Source: Bryobacterales bacterium (GTDB taxonomy: Bacteria; Acidobacteriota; Terriglobia; Bryobacterales; Bryobacteraceae). Taken from it: 37,363 bases of DNA. Below the pieces are notes generated by a model. The model did not search any database. It worked only from the letters and a program-made list of their open reading frames with translations, and was not told the DNA's origin. This document shows, piece by piece, positions 7,514-16,685 of the stretch. The position numbers and the translations under genes are program-made. The stretch spans positions 1-37,363 of the forward strand of contig JADZAF010000210.1 of assembly GCA_020852755.1 (NCBI GenBank), given 5' to 3'. Each line of letters begins with the position of its first letter. The first letter of the stretch is position 1.

Positions 7514-9934
7514 TCAGAACTTCGCCCGGGTGGCCCGGCCTTCGCTTTCACCCCGCAGCCAGATATAGACCGGGGCACGCGGCGCGGGAGCGGGCCAGGG
7601 CAGGATCACGCGCAGCGTCTGCTTGCCCGGCTCCCCGGCCACGGGGGCAGGGATCGCGTTGACCGGGACGCCCTGCCGGGCGTCCCATCCGGTCTTCTCG
7701 ATGGTCTCCAGGTCCTGCCCTTTGAGGATCCCGAAGTACAGGGATTCGCCGGCCTTCTCGTCGGTCAAGGTGAACTGCTCGATGCGCGGCATCCGGGTGA
7801 CCCGGCCCAGACGGTAGACGTCGGAGCGCCCGGCGTCCTCTGTGGCGACTACCGCGGTGAGGACGCAGCCCGATTGCCCGATCGCGGCGGGATCCAGGGA
7901 GACGAACAGCAGGCCTTCCCCGGCCAGGTCCAGCCGCGCACCGCCGGAGCGGTCTCCGGGACGCAGGGTGAGCTTCTGGTCCTGGCCCTCGCAGGTCATT
8001 TCCAGCACGGGGGCCGCGTCCAGGTTCTGGGCGGTCATGGCGAGGCTCACGGTGGATCCGGCCGGAATCTCCCGGTCGCGCAGGGCGATGGCCGCTTCAT
8101 CCGGCAGCGAGATCTTCACGTTCAGCAGCTTGGGCCGCGGCCCCGCCACCTCGAGCGCACGGGGGATCCGCAACGGGGCGTGAAGTCCCGCGACCTTGAG
8201 GGTCAGGTCGTAGCGCTCGCCGCGCCTGGCCTCCGGCCGGAGCTTCACCCGAACCTGGCGCTCGCTGCCTGGCTTTGCGCCGGTGGAAAGGGCGCCGAGC
8301 TCAAACTCGGCGGAATCACTGGTGATCCCCTGAATCCGTTCGAGGCCGCTGCCCTGCAGGCTCAGCACCTGAAGGGTTTCGCCCAGGTTGGCCCGAACGG
8401 TCCCGATGCGGGGATGGGGCGGCAAAACGACGAACGCGATGTCTTGCGGTTTGCCGTTCATTTGCGCCAGGCGAAGCGCGTACTTGCCGCGGGCCAGGGA
8501 GCGCAGATCGAGGTCCACCTCCACGGTCTCCTGCGGCCCGGCGCGGCTGCCCTTGGGCAGCACGAAGCTGACCTCGCTGGTGCTGGCGCCCCGGCGCTCC
8601 GGCTTCACCAGCCAGGCCTTTTCGAGGAACTGGAAGTCGGCGCCGGCCAGCTGCACGGTCACTGCGCCGCGGCCCTCCACCAGGCGGTCCTGAGACTCGG
8701 GAGTCAGCCGGGCCGCCGCGAGGTCGCCGAACTGCGCCACCTGGAGGGTCCCTTCGACCGGCAGGTCCTCCCAGTCCCAGCGTGCGGCCAGCCGGTACTC
8801 GCCCGGGAGAACCTTGGCGCGGCTCAGGTCCAGCGTCAGGGATTCGAACCCCGTCCCAACGGTCACCGGGATGGGAACCGGGTCGCCGCCCGCGGCGGGA
8901 ATCAGCTTCCAGTCATACGCGCGGGGCAGCAGTCTGTGGCCCGCTATGCGCACATCGGATTTCCACCCGGCCGGGAGCCAGGTGGTATTCTTCAGGGCGA
9001 CCTTGGGGGCGGGCGCGTCGGGAATGCGCAGCGCCCACAGGTAGGCCAGGCGGGTGCGGGAGGGGGCGGGCTGCGGTTTCGAGCAGAGCGCCACCGAATC
9101 GGGCCCTTGTGCCTGGGCGATGGCGGTCCGCAATTCGGTGCCCGGAAACATCATCGTGCGCATATTCTGGAGCATGGCCGCGCCGCCGGAGGCCAGCCCC
9201 ACCGGGCTGCCCCAGAACATGGTGGCGACAGTGGCTGCCAGGCCGGCCGATTGCTGCATGACCGAGGTGCGCTGCGGGGCCAGCGGGTCGTAGGAACTGA
9301 GGGCGGGCAGCAGGCCGCGCATCAAGGCCGCGGCCTGCTGGTTGGTGGGCGCCTTGGGATCCACCTTGGGGACACTGACACCGTACTGGGCCGAGAAACC
9401 GGAGAGTGCCGCCTCCAGGTTCTGGCTGCCGGTGGGGGCGTCTTCCCAGGCCGAAAGCGTCTCGATGAGCGTTTCCACCTGGGCCGTCTGTTCGGCGTAG
9501 TCCGCCAGTTGCGGCAGCAGGTCGCGCTGCCTTTCGGCCAGCTTGTCCACTTTCTTAGCGTCCAGGCCGGTCGGCCCGAAGACCACGGCGATTACCGACG
9601 CGCTGTGGGGCACGCTCCACTCGGCCGGCTTCAGCGCCGGCTGGGGGTCCAGGACGACGATGTCGTCCGAGTTGTCCGCGGGCATCAGGGCTACCGCCAC
9701 GCGCGCGCCGTTTTCGGTACGGGCGGGAAGCTTGACAGGCTCGTACCGCAGCTTGTAGCCCGGCATCAGCCGGTTCAGCAGGCGGATCGGCCGTGCCGTG
9801 CCGCCGTCGGCGCGCGTGACCGTGATCCGAAATGTCCCGACGGGAAGGCTTCCCACACAGGCCCGCGGCGCCGAAGCCGGGGCGTGCGGCGAAGCCCAGG
9901 CCAGCAGCACGGCAACGCCAAGAACGCTCTTCAT
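7514..9934 (-). CDS. Large secreted protein of unknown function
   Basis: An 806-residue exported protein I do not recognise. ATG 9934 is preferred over an upstream in-frame ATG (10006) because an AAAAGGAGAG ribosome site directly precedes it and a signal peptide follows (VLGVAVLLAWASPHAPASA). Residues about 20-110 look like a small beta domain; about 120-270 contains helices and a Gly/Ala-rich hydrophobic stretch (TMFWGSPVGLASGGAAML) that could touch a membrane. The remaining 500 residues are beta-rich, with repeated phrases of the type GEYRLAARWDWEDLP and GKYALRLAQMNGKP, suggesting several Ig-like modules. A periplasmic or surface role is likely; no enzyme motif is seen. Confidence 0.72.
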   Translation of the reverse strand: MKSVLGVAVLLAWASPHAPASAPRACVGSLPVGTFRITVTRADGGTARPIRLLNRLMPGYKLRYEPVKLPARTENGARVAVALMPADNSDDIVVLDPQPALKPAEWSVPHSASVIAVVFGPTGLDAKKVDKLAERQRDLLPQLADYAEQTAQVETLIETLSAWEDAPTGSQNLEAALSGFSAQYGVSVPKVDPKAPTNQQAAALMRGLLPALSSYDPLAPQRTSVMQQSAGLAATVATMFWGSPVGLASGGAAMLQNMRTMMFPGTELRTAIAQAQGPDSVALCSKPQPAPSRTRLAYLWALRIPDAPAPKVALKNTTWLPAGWKSDVRIAGHRLLPRAYDWKLIPAAGGDPVPIPVTVGTGFESLTLDLSRAKVLPGEYRLAARWDWEDLPVEGTLQVAQFGDLAAARLTPESQDRLVEGRGAVTVQLAGADFQFLEKAWLVKPERRGASTSEVSFVLPKGSRAGPQETVEVDLDLRSLARGKYALRLAQMNGKPQDIAFVVLPPHPRIGTVRANLGETLQVLSLQGSGLERIQGITSDSAEFELGALSTGAKPGSERQVRVKLRPEARRGERYDLTLKVAGLHAPLRIPRALEVAGPRPKLLNVKISLPDEAAIALRDREIPAGSTVSLAMTAQNLDAAPVLEMTCEGQDQKLTLRPGDRSGGARLDLAGEGLLFVSLDPAAIGQSGCVLTAVVATEDAGRSDVYRLGRVTRMPRIEQFTLTDEKAGESLYFGILKGQDLETIEKTGWDARQGVPVNAIPAPVAGEPGKQTLRVILPWPAPAPRAPVYIWLRGESEGRATRAKF

Positions 9935-10026
9935 CTCTCCTTTTCCATATTGACAGACGCGCGGAGCGGGCAGAAAGTCGGGATCCGGCGTGCTACACTG
10001 CATCACGGCGGCAGGAGGGGACGGAC

Positions 10027-10827
10027 ATGGCGGTTCCCGAGGGGTGTGGTCCCGGCGATTTCTGCTGGGTGGAACTGGCGACTAGCGACGCGGCTTCGGC
10101 CCGGTCCTTCTACGGCAGGTTGTTCGGCTGGACCTCACAGCCGGTGGCCGAGGGCGCGAGCTTCTGCATGTTCCATCTGGACGGGCGCGATGCGGGGGCG
10201 GTCTACCCGCTGACGGCCGATCAGCGCAAAGAAGGTGTGAGGCCGCATTGGATGGCCTATGTCGCGGTGGAGAACGCGGACCGGGCGGTGGAGCAAGCGC
10301 GCCTGCTGGGCGGCAGGGCTCTGGCCGGACCCCAGGACGTGGGCGAGGCGGGGCGCATGGCCCTCATCGCGGACCCGCAGGGAGCGCGGCTCGGCCTGTG
10401 GCAGGCCAGGAATCATGCGGGCCTTCGCACGGGAGGGGTGCCGGGCGGGCTGAACTGGTGCGAACTGGTGACTCCCGACGCTCCGGGCGCCCTGGATTTC
10501 TACACAGCCCTTTTCGGCTGGGAGGCCGTGACGGAGCCGGCGGGAGAGATGCCCTATACCGAATGGGTCAACCGGGCAGTGCCCATCGGCGGGCTGCTCC
10601 AGGCTACGGGCGATTGGGAGGTAACCCCGCACTGGATGCCCTACTTCCGGGTGGAGGACTGCGAAGCCGCCGCGCTCCTGGCCACGCGCACCGGCGGGCA
10701 CATCAAGGTGCCGGCCTGCGAGATGCCGGACGTCGGCCGCTTCGCGGTGCTGGAGGACCCGCAGGGTGCGGCGTTCTCGGTGATCCAGCTGGCGCGGAGC
10801 CAGGCAGCGGCTCCGGTCACTCTCTGA
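10027..10827 (+). CDS. VOC family protein with two glyoxalase/bleomycin-resistance-like domains
   Basis: A 266-residue cytoplasmic protein made of two vicinal-oxygen-chelate domains. Both repeat the same start: GDFCWVELATSDAASARSFY (near residue 9) and LNWCELVTPDAPGALDFY (near 143), each followed by LFGW. Each half ends in a DPQGA phrase (IADPQGARLGLW, LEDPQGAAFSVI). ATG 10027 is preferred over an upstream in-frame ATG because GGAGGGG lies just before it and the first domain begins at once. Its substrate is unknown. The 3' end overlaps the convergent methyltransferase gene by 11 bp. Confidence 0.87.
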   Translation: MAVPEGCGPGDFCWVELATSDAASARSFYGRLFGWTSQPVAEGASFCMFHLDGRDAGAVYPLTADQRKEGVRPHWMAYVAVENADRAVEQARLLGGRALAGPQDVGEAGRMALIADPQGARLGLWQARNHAGLRTGGVPGGLNWCELVTPDAPGALDFYTALFGWEAVTEPAGEMPYTEWVNRAVPIGGLLQATGDWEVTPHWMPYFRVEDCEAAALLATRTGGHIKVPACEMPDVGRFAVLEDPQGAAFSVIQLARSQAAAPVTL

Positions 10828-11647
10828 GCTCGCCGGCCGTCTCCCAGGCCAGCAGCGCGCGCTTCTTGTCCAGACCCCAGCGGTAGCCGCCGAAAGCGCC
10901 GGTCTTGCGGATCACGCGATGGCAGGGGATCAGCAGGCTGACCGGGTTCCGGCCGATCGCGGAGGCCACCGCGCGCGTGGCGTCCGGAGCGCCGATCGCC
11001 CGGGCCACGTCTTCGTAGAAAGCGATGCGGCCGGATGGAATACGCAGCAGCGCCTCCCAGACCTTGAGCTGGAAATTGGTCCCCAGTAATTCGACCGAGA
11101 CCCGGCCGGAGCGGCTGAAGACGGCTTCCAGCAGCGGCTGGACCGCTGCGTCGTCCCGCACCCACCCGGCGCCCGCCCAGCGCTGGGCCAGGCCTTGCAG
11201 TTCCTGCTCCGCGCGGCCGGGCTGGATGAAGCAGAGCGCGCAAATGCCCCGGCGGGTGAGAGCCATCAGGCAGAGGCCGAAGGGACTGGGCTGCATTCCG
11301 TAGCGGATGGTGAGGCCCGCGCCGCGCTGTCGCAACTCTCCGGGGGTGACGCCGTGAACCGTGACCATCAGGTCGTGCAGGCGTCCGGGTCCGGAGAGGC
11401 CGGCCTCCAGGGCCGAGTCGAGAACCGTACGCCGTTCCAGCAATTCTCCGGCGTAGACGGAGGTGAGGTACTGCAGAAAGCGCTTGGGGCTGACTCCGGC
11501 CCAGCGCGTAAACACACGCTGGAAGTGAAATTCGCTCAGGCCCGCCTGGGCGGCCACCTGCTTGAGTTCCGGCTGTTCGGTGACGTGCTCGTCCAGGTAG
11601 CGTATGGCGCTGGCGATACGGCTGTAATGATCCAAGCCCTGCTCCAT
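10817..11647 (-). CDS. AraC-type HTH / methylated-DNA-[protein]-cysteine S-methyltransferase
   Basis: A 276-residue Ada-like protein that takes methyl groups from O6-methylguanine onto a Cys and probably also regulates transcription. An AraC-type DNA-binding region spans about 5-100 (LKQVAAQAGLSEFHFQRVF, GVSPKRFLQYL). A linker follows, then the transferase domain with NFQLKVWEALLRIPSG and the active site IPCHRVI (Cys242). The N-terminal zinc-binding methylphosphotriester domain of E. coli Ada is missing, a known variant architecture. ATG 11647 is favoured; an in-frame ATG at 11683 adds twelve unconserved residues. Confidence 0.9.
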   Translation of the reverse strand: MEQGLDHYSRIASAIRYLDEHVTEQPELKQVAAQAGLSEFHFQRVFTRWAGVSPKRFLQYLTSVYAGELLERRTVLDSALEAGLSGPGRLHDLMVTVHGVTPGELRQRGAGLTIRYGMQPSPFGLCLMALTRRGICALCFIQPGRAEQELQGLAQRWAGAGWVRDDAAVQPLLEAVFSRSGRVSVELLGTNFQLKVWEALLRIPSGRIAFYEDVARAIGAPDATRAVASAIGRNPVSLLIPCHRVIRKTGAFGGYRWGLDKKRALLAWETAGELRE

Positions 11648-11732
11648 AGGGACAGGATTCCATAGGGAGAAGCTGGGGTCCACCCGATTCTTGCGGTGAG
11701 AAGGGGGCGGCCAGCGAACCTGTGGGCCGGGG

Positions 11733-13232
11733 TCAGTACGCGCCCTTCGGCCGGAGGACCTGCACCGCCGTCCGCGCCAGGATCACGAGGTCCAGCCAGA
11801 CGCTCCAGTTACGGATGTAGAAGACGTCCAGGCGCACGCGCTCGGCGTAGTCCAGGTCGCTGCGGCCGCTGGTCTGCCACAGCCCGGTCAGGCCGCAGGT
11901 GACGCGGAAGTAGTTGGTGCGGTCGGTATCGTACTTCTCGATCTCGGCGGGCATGATGGGACGCGGCCCCACCAGGCTCATTTCGCCGCGCAGAACGTTC
12001 CACAACTGGGGCAGCTCATCCAGGCTGGTGCGGCGCAGCCAGGCGCCCACGCGGGTGATGCGCGGATCCCGCCGCAGTTTGAACGAAGCCGCGTATTCCC
12101 GGTTGGCGTTTTCGTCCTCGCCCAGAATCCGCAGCAGCCGCTCCTGGGCGTCGGCATGCATGGTGCGGAACTTCAGGCAGGGGAAGCGGCGCCCACCCCG
12201 GCCCAGCCGCTCGGAACGGTACAGAACGGGCCCCGGAGAAGAGAGCCGGATCATGAGGGCGACCGCGACGAAGACCGGCAGGCAAACCAGGGCCAGCAGA
12301 AGGCCCAGCGCCAGGTCCATGAAGCGCTTGAGCAAACGATTGGCGACCCGGGTCAGGGGATTGTCATAGGTCAGCAGGTAGGAGGATCGCAGCACCTCGG
12401 ACTGCAGGCGCAGGGAGTGCAATCCTTCCACGGCCGAGGCGATCTTGATGTCGTCGGCGAATTCCTCCAACTGGTGGAAATACTTGAGCAGAACGGGGCC
12501 ATCGCCGGGGTTCTCACAAAGCACCACGGAGCGCAGCCCCCACTTCCGGCAGACCTCGATGGCCTCCCAGCGATCGGCAACCGTCCACACCGGCCAGGGC
12601 GGGTTCCCCTCGACGGGGCGGTCGGTCAGGATGCCCAGGATGCGGTATCCGGAGGTACTGTCCTCGGCCAGGTCCCGGGCGGCCCGCAGCGCGTTCGCGT
12701 TGACGCCCAGCAGAACCAGCGGGCGCTGCCAGCCGGAACGGCGGCCCAGCCACGATTTGACCAGGCGCCGGCTGGCCGGGAGGGCGGCCGCCGCCAGCAG
12801 GGCCGAAAGCGCAATTACGGTTCGGGAGAACAGTTCGGCCACATGCGCGATGGAGCAGATCACCAGGGCGCAGGCGGTCGAATAGAAGCAGGCGCGCAAG
12901 GCCAGGGCCGAGTCCTCCATGGCCGAGAGCCGGCGGGTGTAGAGGCCGGAGAAGCCGAACACGATCAGGTAGATCGAAACAAAAAACAGGTACGGCTCGT
13001 AGCCGATGCCCATGCCCCGCTGCTGAAAGGCTTCGACCCGCGTCAGAGGCCCGAACCGCAGGCTGTGACCCGCGAAGTGGCAGGCATTCAGGACGGCGAA
13101 ATCGGCAAGCAGCAGGAGAAGGTACGCTCCCGCCACCGCGCCCCGGGACGCCCTGAATCGCGAAACCTCAGCCGGTTCGGTGCTTGCGGAGGCCACAACC
13201 GGCGATACAGCCAACTCCGCCGCGGAATCCAT
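11733..13232 (-). CDS. Exopolysaccharide biosynthesis polyprenyl glycosylphosphotransferase (bacterial sugar transferase)
   Basis: A 499-residue membrane protein that should move a sugar 1-phosphate from a nucleotide sugar to undecaprenyl phosphate, the first step of exopolysaccharide or O-unit assembly. It shows four N-terminal membrane helices (about 30-150), a Rossmann-like middle domain (PLVLLGVNANALRAARDL), a fifth helix (LALGLLLALVCLPVFVAVAL) and the catalytic PF02397 domain: RSERLGRGGRRFPCLKFRTM, LRRTSLDELPQLWNVLRG, MSLVGPRP and GLTGLWQTSGRS. The length matches WbaP/WcaJ-type enzymes. It lies 35 nt behind the aspartate kinase stop on the same strand, although no other exopolysaccharide gene is nearby. 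Confidence 0.9.
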   Translation of the reverse strand: MDSAAELAVSPVVASASTEPAEVSRFRASRGAVAGAYLLLLLADFAVLNACHFAGHSLRFGPLTRVEAFQQRGMGIGYEPYLFFVSIYLIVFGFSGLYTRRLSAMEDSALALRACFYSTACALVICSIAHVAELFSRTVIALSALLAAAALPASRRLVKSWLGRRSGWQRPLVLLGVNANALRAARDLAEDSTSGYRILGILTDRPVEGNPPWPVWTVADRWEAIEVCRKWGLRSVVLCENPGDGPVLLKYFHQLEEFADDIKIASAVEGLHSLRLQSEVLRSSYLLTYDNPLTRVANRLLKRFMDLALGLLLALVCLPVFVAVALMIRLSSPGPVLYRSERLGRGGRRFPCLKFRTMHADAQERLLRILGEDENANREYAASFKLRRDPRITRVGAWLRRTSLDELPQLWNVLRGEMSLVGPRPIMPAEIEKYDTDRTNYFRVTCGLTGLWQTSGRSDLDYAERVRLDVFYIRNWSVWLDLVILARTAVQVLRPKGAY

Positions 13233-13267
13233 CTGGGAGCATAGTGTAGCACGCGGTCTGCGGGCTC

Positions 13268-14641
13268 CTAGTCAAAAACGGCCGGATCGGTTTCGGCGAA
13301 AAATACCTCGTGCAGAACCTCGACGGCTTTCTTCAGGTCGGCTTCGGCGATCACGAAGCCCAGGTTCAGCAGCGACGCTCCCTGGGAGATCATGCGCACG
13401 TTGATCTCCCGTCCCAGCGCGTGAAACACCTTGGAGGCCATGCCGGGAGTGTGCCGGATGTTGTCGCCCACCAGGCACACGGTGGCCTGGTTCTCCTCCA
13501 CGGAAACCTCCGAGAATTCCCGCAGCTCCTGGAGGATGGGTTCCAGCCGGCGGGTGTTGTCGATGGTCAGCGAAACGCTCACTTCGGAGGTGGCCAGCAT
13601 GTCCACCGGAGTTTCGTAGCGGTCGAAGATCTCGAAGATGCGCCGCAGAAAGCCGTACGCCATCAGCATGCGGGTGGAGACGATGTTGACCAGCGTGATC
13701 CGCCGCTTGCAGGCGATCGACTTCACGGCGTTGGCGCAGGGAACGCGATCGGCCACGATGCGCGTGCCTTCCACTTCGGGCCGGCGCGAGTTCAGGATCA
13801 GCACCGGGATGTTCTTCTCGACCGCCGGCAGCACGGTGGCCGGGTGCAGCACCTTGGCGCCGAAGTAGGCCAGTTCGGCCGCCTCGGCGAAAGAGATCAC
13901 GCGAAGGCGGTGGCCGCCGGGCAGGATGGTCGGGTCGGCGGTCAGCATGCCGTCGACGTCGGTCCATATCTCGATCTCTTCGGCGCCGATGCCGGCCCCG
14001 ACGATGGAAGCCGTAAAGTCCGAACCGCCCCGTCCCAGGGTCGTGGTCACACCCTCCTTCGTGGCGGCGATAAATCCGCCCATGACTACCACCTGGTTCT
14101 GGAGCAGGGGCGGCACGGTTTCGGCCAGGCGGCAGTAGGTTTCCGCGAACAGGGGCGCGGCCTGGGTGTGGCGCTGGTCGGTGACGATGACCCGGCGGGA
14201 GTCCAGGTGGGTGGCCGGGAGGCCGAAGTAGCGGAAAGCCAGGGTCACGATGAAGCTGGAGAGCCGCTCCCCGTAGCTCGAGATGGCGTCGATGGCGCGG
14301 GGCGTCAGCTCGCCCAGCACGGCCAGCCCTTTCACCAGTTCGGTCAGTTCCTGAAAATGGTCGTCTAGCGTGCGGTCGAGTTCCGCCCGCTCCGAGAGCG
14401 GCACCATCAGGCGGGCCTCGCGCGAGTGGAAATCGCGCAGGTCGTGGACCTGCCGTATGTAGTCCTCGCGCTGCCCGTTGATGGCCGCCGAAGCGATGGC
14501 CAGCAGCTTGTTGGTGGTCTTGCCCATGGCCGAGACGACGACCACCGGCTTGCGTTCGAGCCGCGATCCGACAATGCCCGCGACGCGTTCGATGGCGGCG
14601 GCCGATTCAACCGACGTGCCGCCGAACTTCATCACGATCAT
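13268..14641 (-). CDS. lysC: Aspartate kinase
   Basis: A 457-residue aspartokinase, which phosphorylates aspartate in the first step of the Lys/Thr/Met pathway. It begins MIVMKFGGTSVESAAAIERV, the family signature, and has SSYGERLSS, TLGRGGSDFTAS and IWTDVDGMLTADP of the kinase core, followed by two C-terminal ACT domains (ITLVNIVSTRMLMAYGFL and ATVCLVGDNIRHTPGM), which usually bind the feedback amino acid. This is the long single-subunit class (ThrA/LysC-III like). The ATG shares its A with the TGA of asd (TGATG), so it is coupled to asd. The open frame extends further upstream, but only as overlap with asd. Confidence 0.95.
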   Translation of the reverse strand: MIVMKFGGTSVESAAAIERVAGIVGSRLERKPVVVVSAMGKTTNKLLAIASAAINGQREDYIRQVHDLRDFHSREARLMVPLSERAELDRTLDDHFQELTELVKGLAVLGELTPRAIDAISSYGERLSSFIVTLAFRYFGLPATHLDSRRVIVTDQRHTQAAPLFAETYCRLAETVPPLLQNQVVVMGGFIAATKEGVTTTLGRGGSDFTASIVGAGIGAEEIEIWTDVDGMLTADPTILPGGHRLRVISFAEAAELAYFGAKVLHPATVLPAVEKNIPVLILNSRRPEVEGTRIVADRVPCANAVKSIACKRRITLVNIVSTRMLMAYGFLRRIFEIFDRYETPVDMLATSEVSVSLTIDNTRRLEPILQELREFSEVSVEENQATVCLVGDNIRHTPGMASKVFHALGREINVRMISQGASLLNLGFVIAEADLKKAVEVLHEVFFAETDPAVFD

Positions 14642-15690
14642 CAGTCCAGCATCCCTTCCGAGCACATCAGCTCGGCGTTCAGCACCGCCGCTCCGGCCGC
14701 TCCGCGGACGGTGTTGTGACCGAGGGCCACGAACTTCCAGGCCAGGGCCGGGCAGGGCCGCAGACGTCCTATGAACGCCGCCATGCCGCGCTCCCGCTCG
14801 GCGTCCTTGCGCGGCTGCGGGCGGTCCTGTTCGGGCAGGTAGATCACCGGCCGGGAGGGAGCGCTGGGCAGCTTTCTCTCCTGGGGAACGCCGGTGAAGT
14901 TCTGGCAGGCATGCCGCAGATCGGCTTCCGAAGGCCGGCTGGAGAACTCTACCGAGACCGTGACCGTGTGGCCGTCCACGACCGGCACGCGGTTGCAGTG
15001 CGCGCTCACCCGGGCATCCAGGGGCTCGATGTGGTCCGCCCTGAAATCGCCGAGGATCTTCTGGGTCTCCTGCTGCATTTTTTCCTCTTCGCCGCCGATG
15101 AACGGAATCACGTTGGCGTTGATGTCCATGGAGGGCACACCCGGATAGCCGGCGCCCGAGATGGCCTGCAGCGTGGTGGCGATCACGCGCTTGATGCCGA
15201 ACGGCTTGAACGGCGCCAGTCCCATCGTGAGGACGATGGTGGAGCAGTTGGGATTGGTGACGATCTGTCCTTTCCAACCCCGCTGGCGCTGCTGCACCGG
15301 CAGCAGCTTGAGGTGCTCCGGGTTGATCTCGGGAACCAGCAGCGGGACGTCGCGTTCCATGCGGTGGTTGCGCGAGTTGGACACCACGATGTGCCCCGCC
15401 TCGGCGAAGGCCCGCTCGATCTCCGTGGCCACGGAAGCGTCCATGGCCGAGAACAGAAGGCGCGGCGCGCTGCCCGGCTTCGATTCCTGCACCGTGAGAT
15501 CCGCCGCCTCTTCGGGGACGGCTCCGGCCAGATGCCACTTCATCGCTTCGCGATACTTCTTGCCCGCCGAGCGGTCGCTGGCCCCCAGCCACTGGAGGGC
15601 AAACCAGGGATGACCCTGCAGAAATTTCACGAAATGCTGGCCCACCATACCGGTGGCGCCTAGGATTCCGACTTCGATTCTTGGTTCCAT
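14641..15690 (-). CDS. asd: Aspartate-semialdehyde dehydrogenase
   Basis: A 349-residue enzyme reducing aspartyl phosphate to the semialdehyde with NADPH. An N-terminal Rossmann motif VGILGATGMVGQHF (7-20) and the active-site Cys149 in TNPNCST are present, with GAGYPGVPSMD and HCNRVPVVDGH later. The spacing and NPNCST context fit the archaeal/fungal-type ASADH rather than the E. coli type. It overlaps the end of the M20 gene by 31 bp and touches aspartate kinase (TGATG). No clear ribosome site precedes the ATG, which fits coupled translation from the upstream gene. Confidence 0.95.
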   Translation of the reverse strand: MEPRIEVGILGATGMVGQHFVKFLQGHPWFALQWLGASDRSAGKKYREAMKWHLAGAVPEEAADLTVQESKPGSAPRLLFSAMDASVATEIERAFAEAGHIVVSNSRNHRMERDVPLLVPEINPEHLKLLPVQQRQRGWKGQIVTNPNCSTIVLTMGLAPFKPFGIKRVIATTLQAISGAGYPGVPSMDINANVIPFIGGEEEKMQQETQKILGDFRADHIEPLDARVSAHCNRVPVVDGHTVTVSVEFSSRPSEADLRHACQNFTGVPQERKLPSAPSRPVIYLPEQDRPQPRKDAERERGMAAFIGRLRPCPALAWKFVALGHNTVRGAAGAAVLNAELMCSEGMLD

Positions 15691-16685
15691 AACTGCCGCA
15701 CGATCCTTTGATAGATTTCCACTGCTTCGAGCAACTGGCGTTTCTCCACCCGCTCTTCCAGGGTGTGGGCTACGTGGATGGAGCCCGGACCGATCAGGAA
15801 AGGCTTCCCCCAGGCGCCGCCGAAGGCGGGTATATCGGTGGTGTAAGCCACCACGGTGGTTTCCAGACCGGGCAGCGAGCCCAGCCGGAGGGCGGGAATC
15901 ATGAGGATCTCCCGCGCTTCGACGCGGTCCGCCACGGCCCGCCTCACAGCCTCCCGGATCGGACCGGCATCATCCACCAGCCGGATCATGACCTCCGCCT
16001 GGGCTTCGTCCGCGATCACGTTCGGAGCGCGGCCGCCGGAAAGCGTGCCGATGTTCATTGTGCCCGGTCCCAGCAGGCCGTCCACCGGGAGTGGAATGGC
16101 CCTCAGGTCCGCCAGCACGTCCAGAAGCTTGTTGATGGCCGAGTCGCCGAGTTCCGGGTAGGCCGAGTGGGCCATGCGCCCCCTGGCTGTCAGTTCATAG
16201 CGCAGTGCGCCCTTGGAGCCGAGCGCCAGCCGGTTCTCGGTCGGCTCGCCGTTCACCAGGTAGCGGGATCCGCGCGGGTTGCGGGCGGCCGTGTAGGCGC
16301 CCACGCTGTTGCGTTCTTCCCCGGCCACGAACAGCAGGGCCACACCGCGCTCGCCCGCCGCCAGCAAGGCCTCCACGGCCTTGATCATGGCCGCCCCGAT
16401 TCCCTTGGTGTCGCAGGCCGCGCGGCCGTAGATGAACGTGTCGTCCTCCCGGGAAGGGAAGAAAGGCGGCACCGTATCCAGGTGGGTGGAAAGCGTAACC
16501 CGGGGCTCGCCCCACTGGGCCAGCACGTTGAAGCGATGTGGCTCCACCTCCATGCGCTCCACCCGGCCGCCGGTATCGCGCGCCAGCCGGCCGAGGTAGT
16601 CGAGCAGGAAAAGACCGAGCTTCTCCTCGTTTCCGGTGATGGATTCGATGTCGACCAGGGTGCGCGTCAGTTCAAAGAGATTCAT
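15660..16685 (-). CDS. M20 family metallopeptidase (DapE/ArgE/LysK-like deacylase)
   Basis: A 341-residue zinc amidase of the M20 family, which remove acyl groups from amino acids such as succinyl-diaminopimelate, acetylornithine or acetyl-lysine. The metal-site segments are present: TLSTHLDTVPPF, YGRAACDTKGIGAAM, VAGEERNSVGA, and the dimerisation lid with GRMAHSAYPELG. Its position before asd and lysC, with a 31-bp overlap, argues for a role in lysine/diaminopimelate synthesis, but sequence alone does not settle the substrate. A weak AAGGA lies 14 nt before the ATG. Confidence 0.85.
   Translation of the reverse strand: MNLFELTRTLVDIESITGNEEKLGLFLLDYLGRLARDTGGRVERMEVEPHRFNVLAQWGEPRVTLSTHLDTVPPFFPSREDDTFIYGRAACDTKGIGAAMIKAVEALLAAGERGVALLFVAGEERNSVGAYTAARNPRGSRYLVNGEPTENRLALGSKGALRYELTARGRMAHSAYPELGDSAINKLLDVLADLRAIPLPVDGLLGPGTMNIGTLSGGRAPNVIADEAQAEVMIRLVDDAGPIREAVRRAVADRVEAREILMIPALRLGSLPGLETTVVAYTTDIPAFGGAWGKPFLIGPGSIHVAHTLEERVEKRQLLEAVEIYQRIVRQLWNQESKSES

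Noticed and set aside
8840..8860. GATTCGAACCCC, like a tRNA T-loop
   Set aside because: Lies inside the coding sequence of the secreted protein and has no surrounding cloverleaf.
7874..10213. Long plus-strand open frame (779 codons)
   Set aside because: Antisense to the secreted 806-residue gene, which has a ribosome site and signal peptide.
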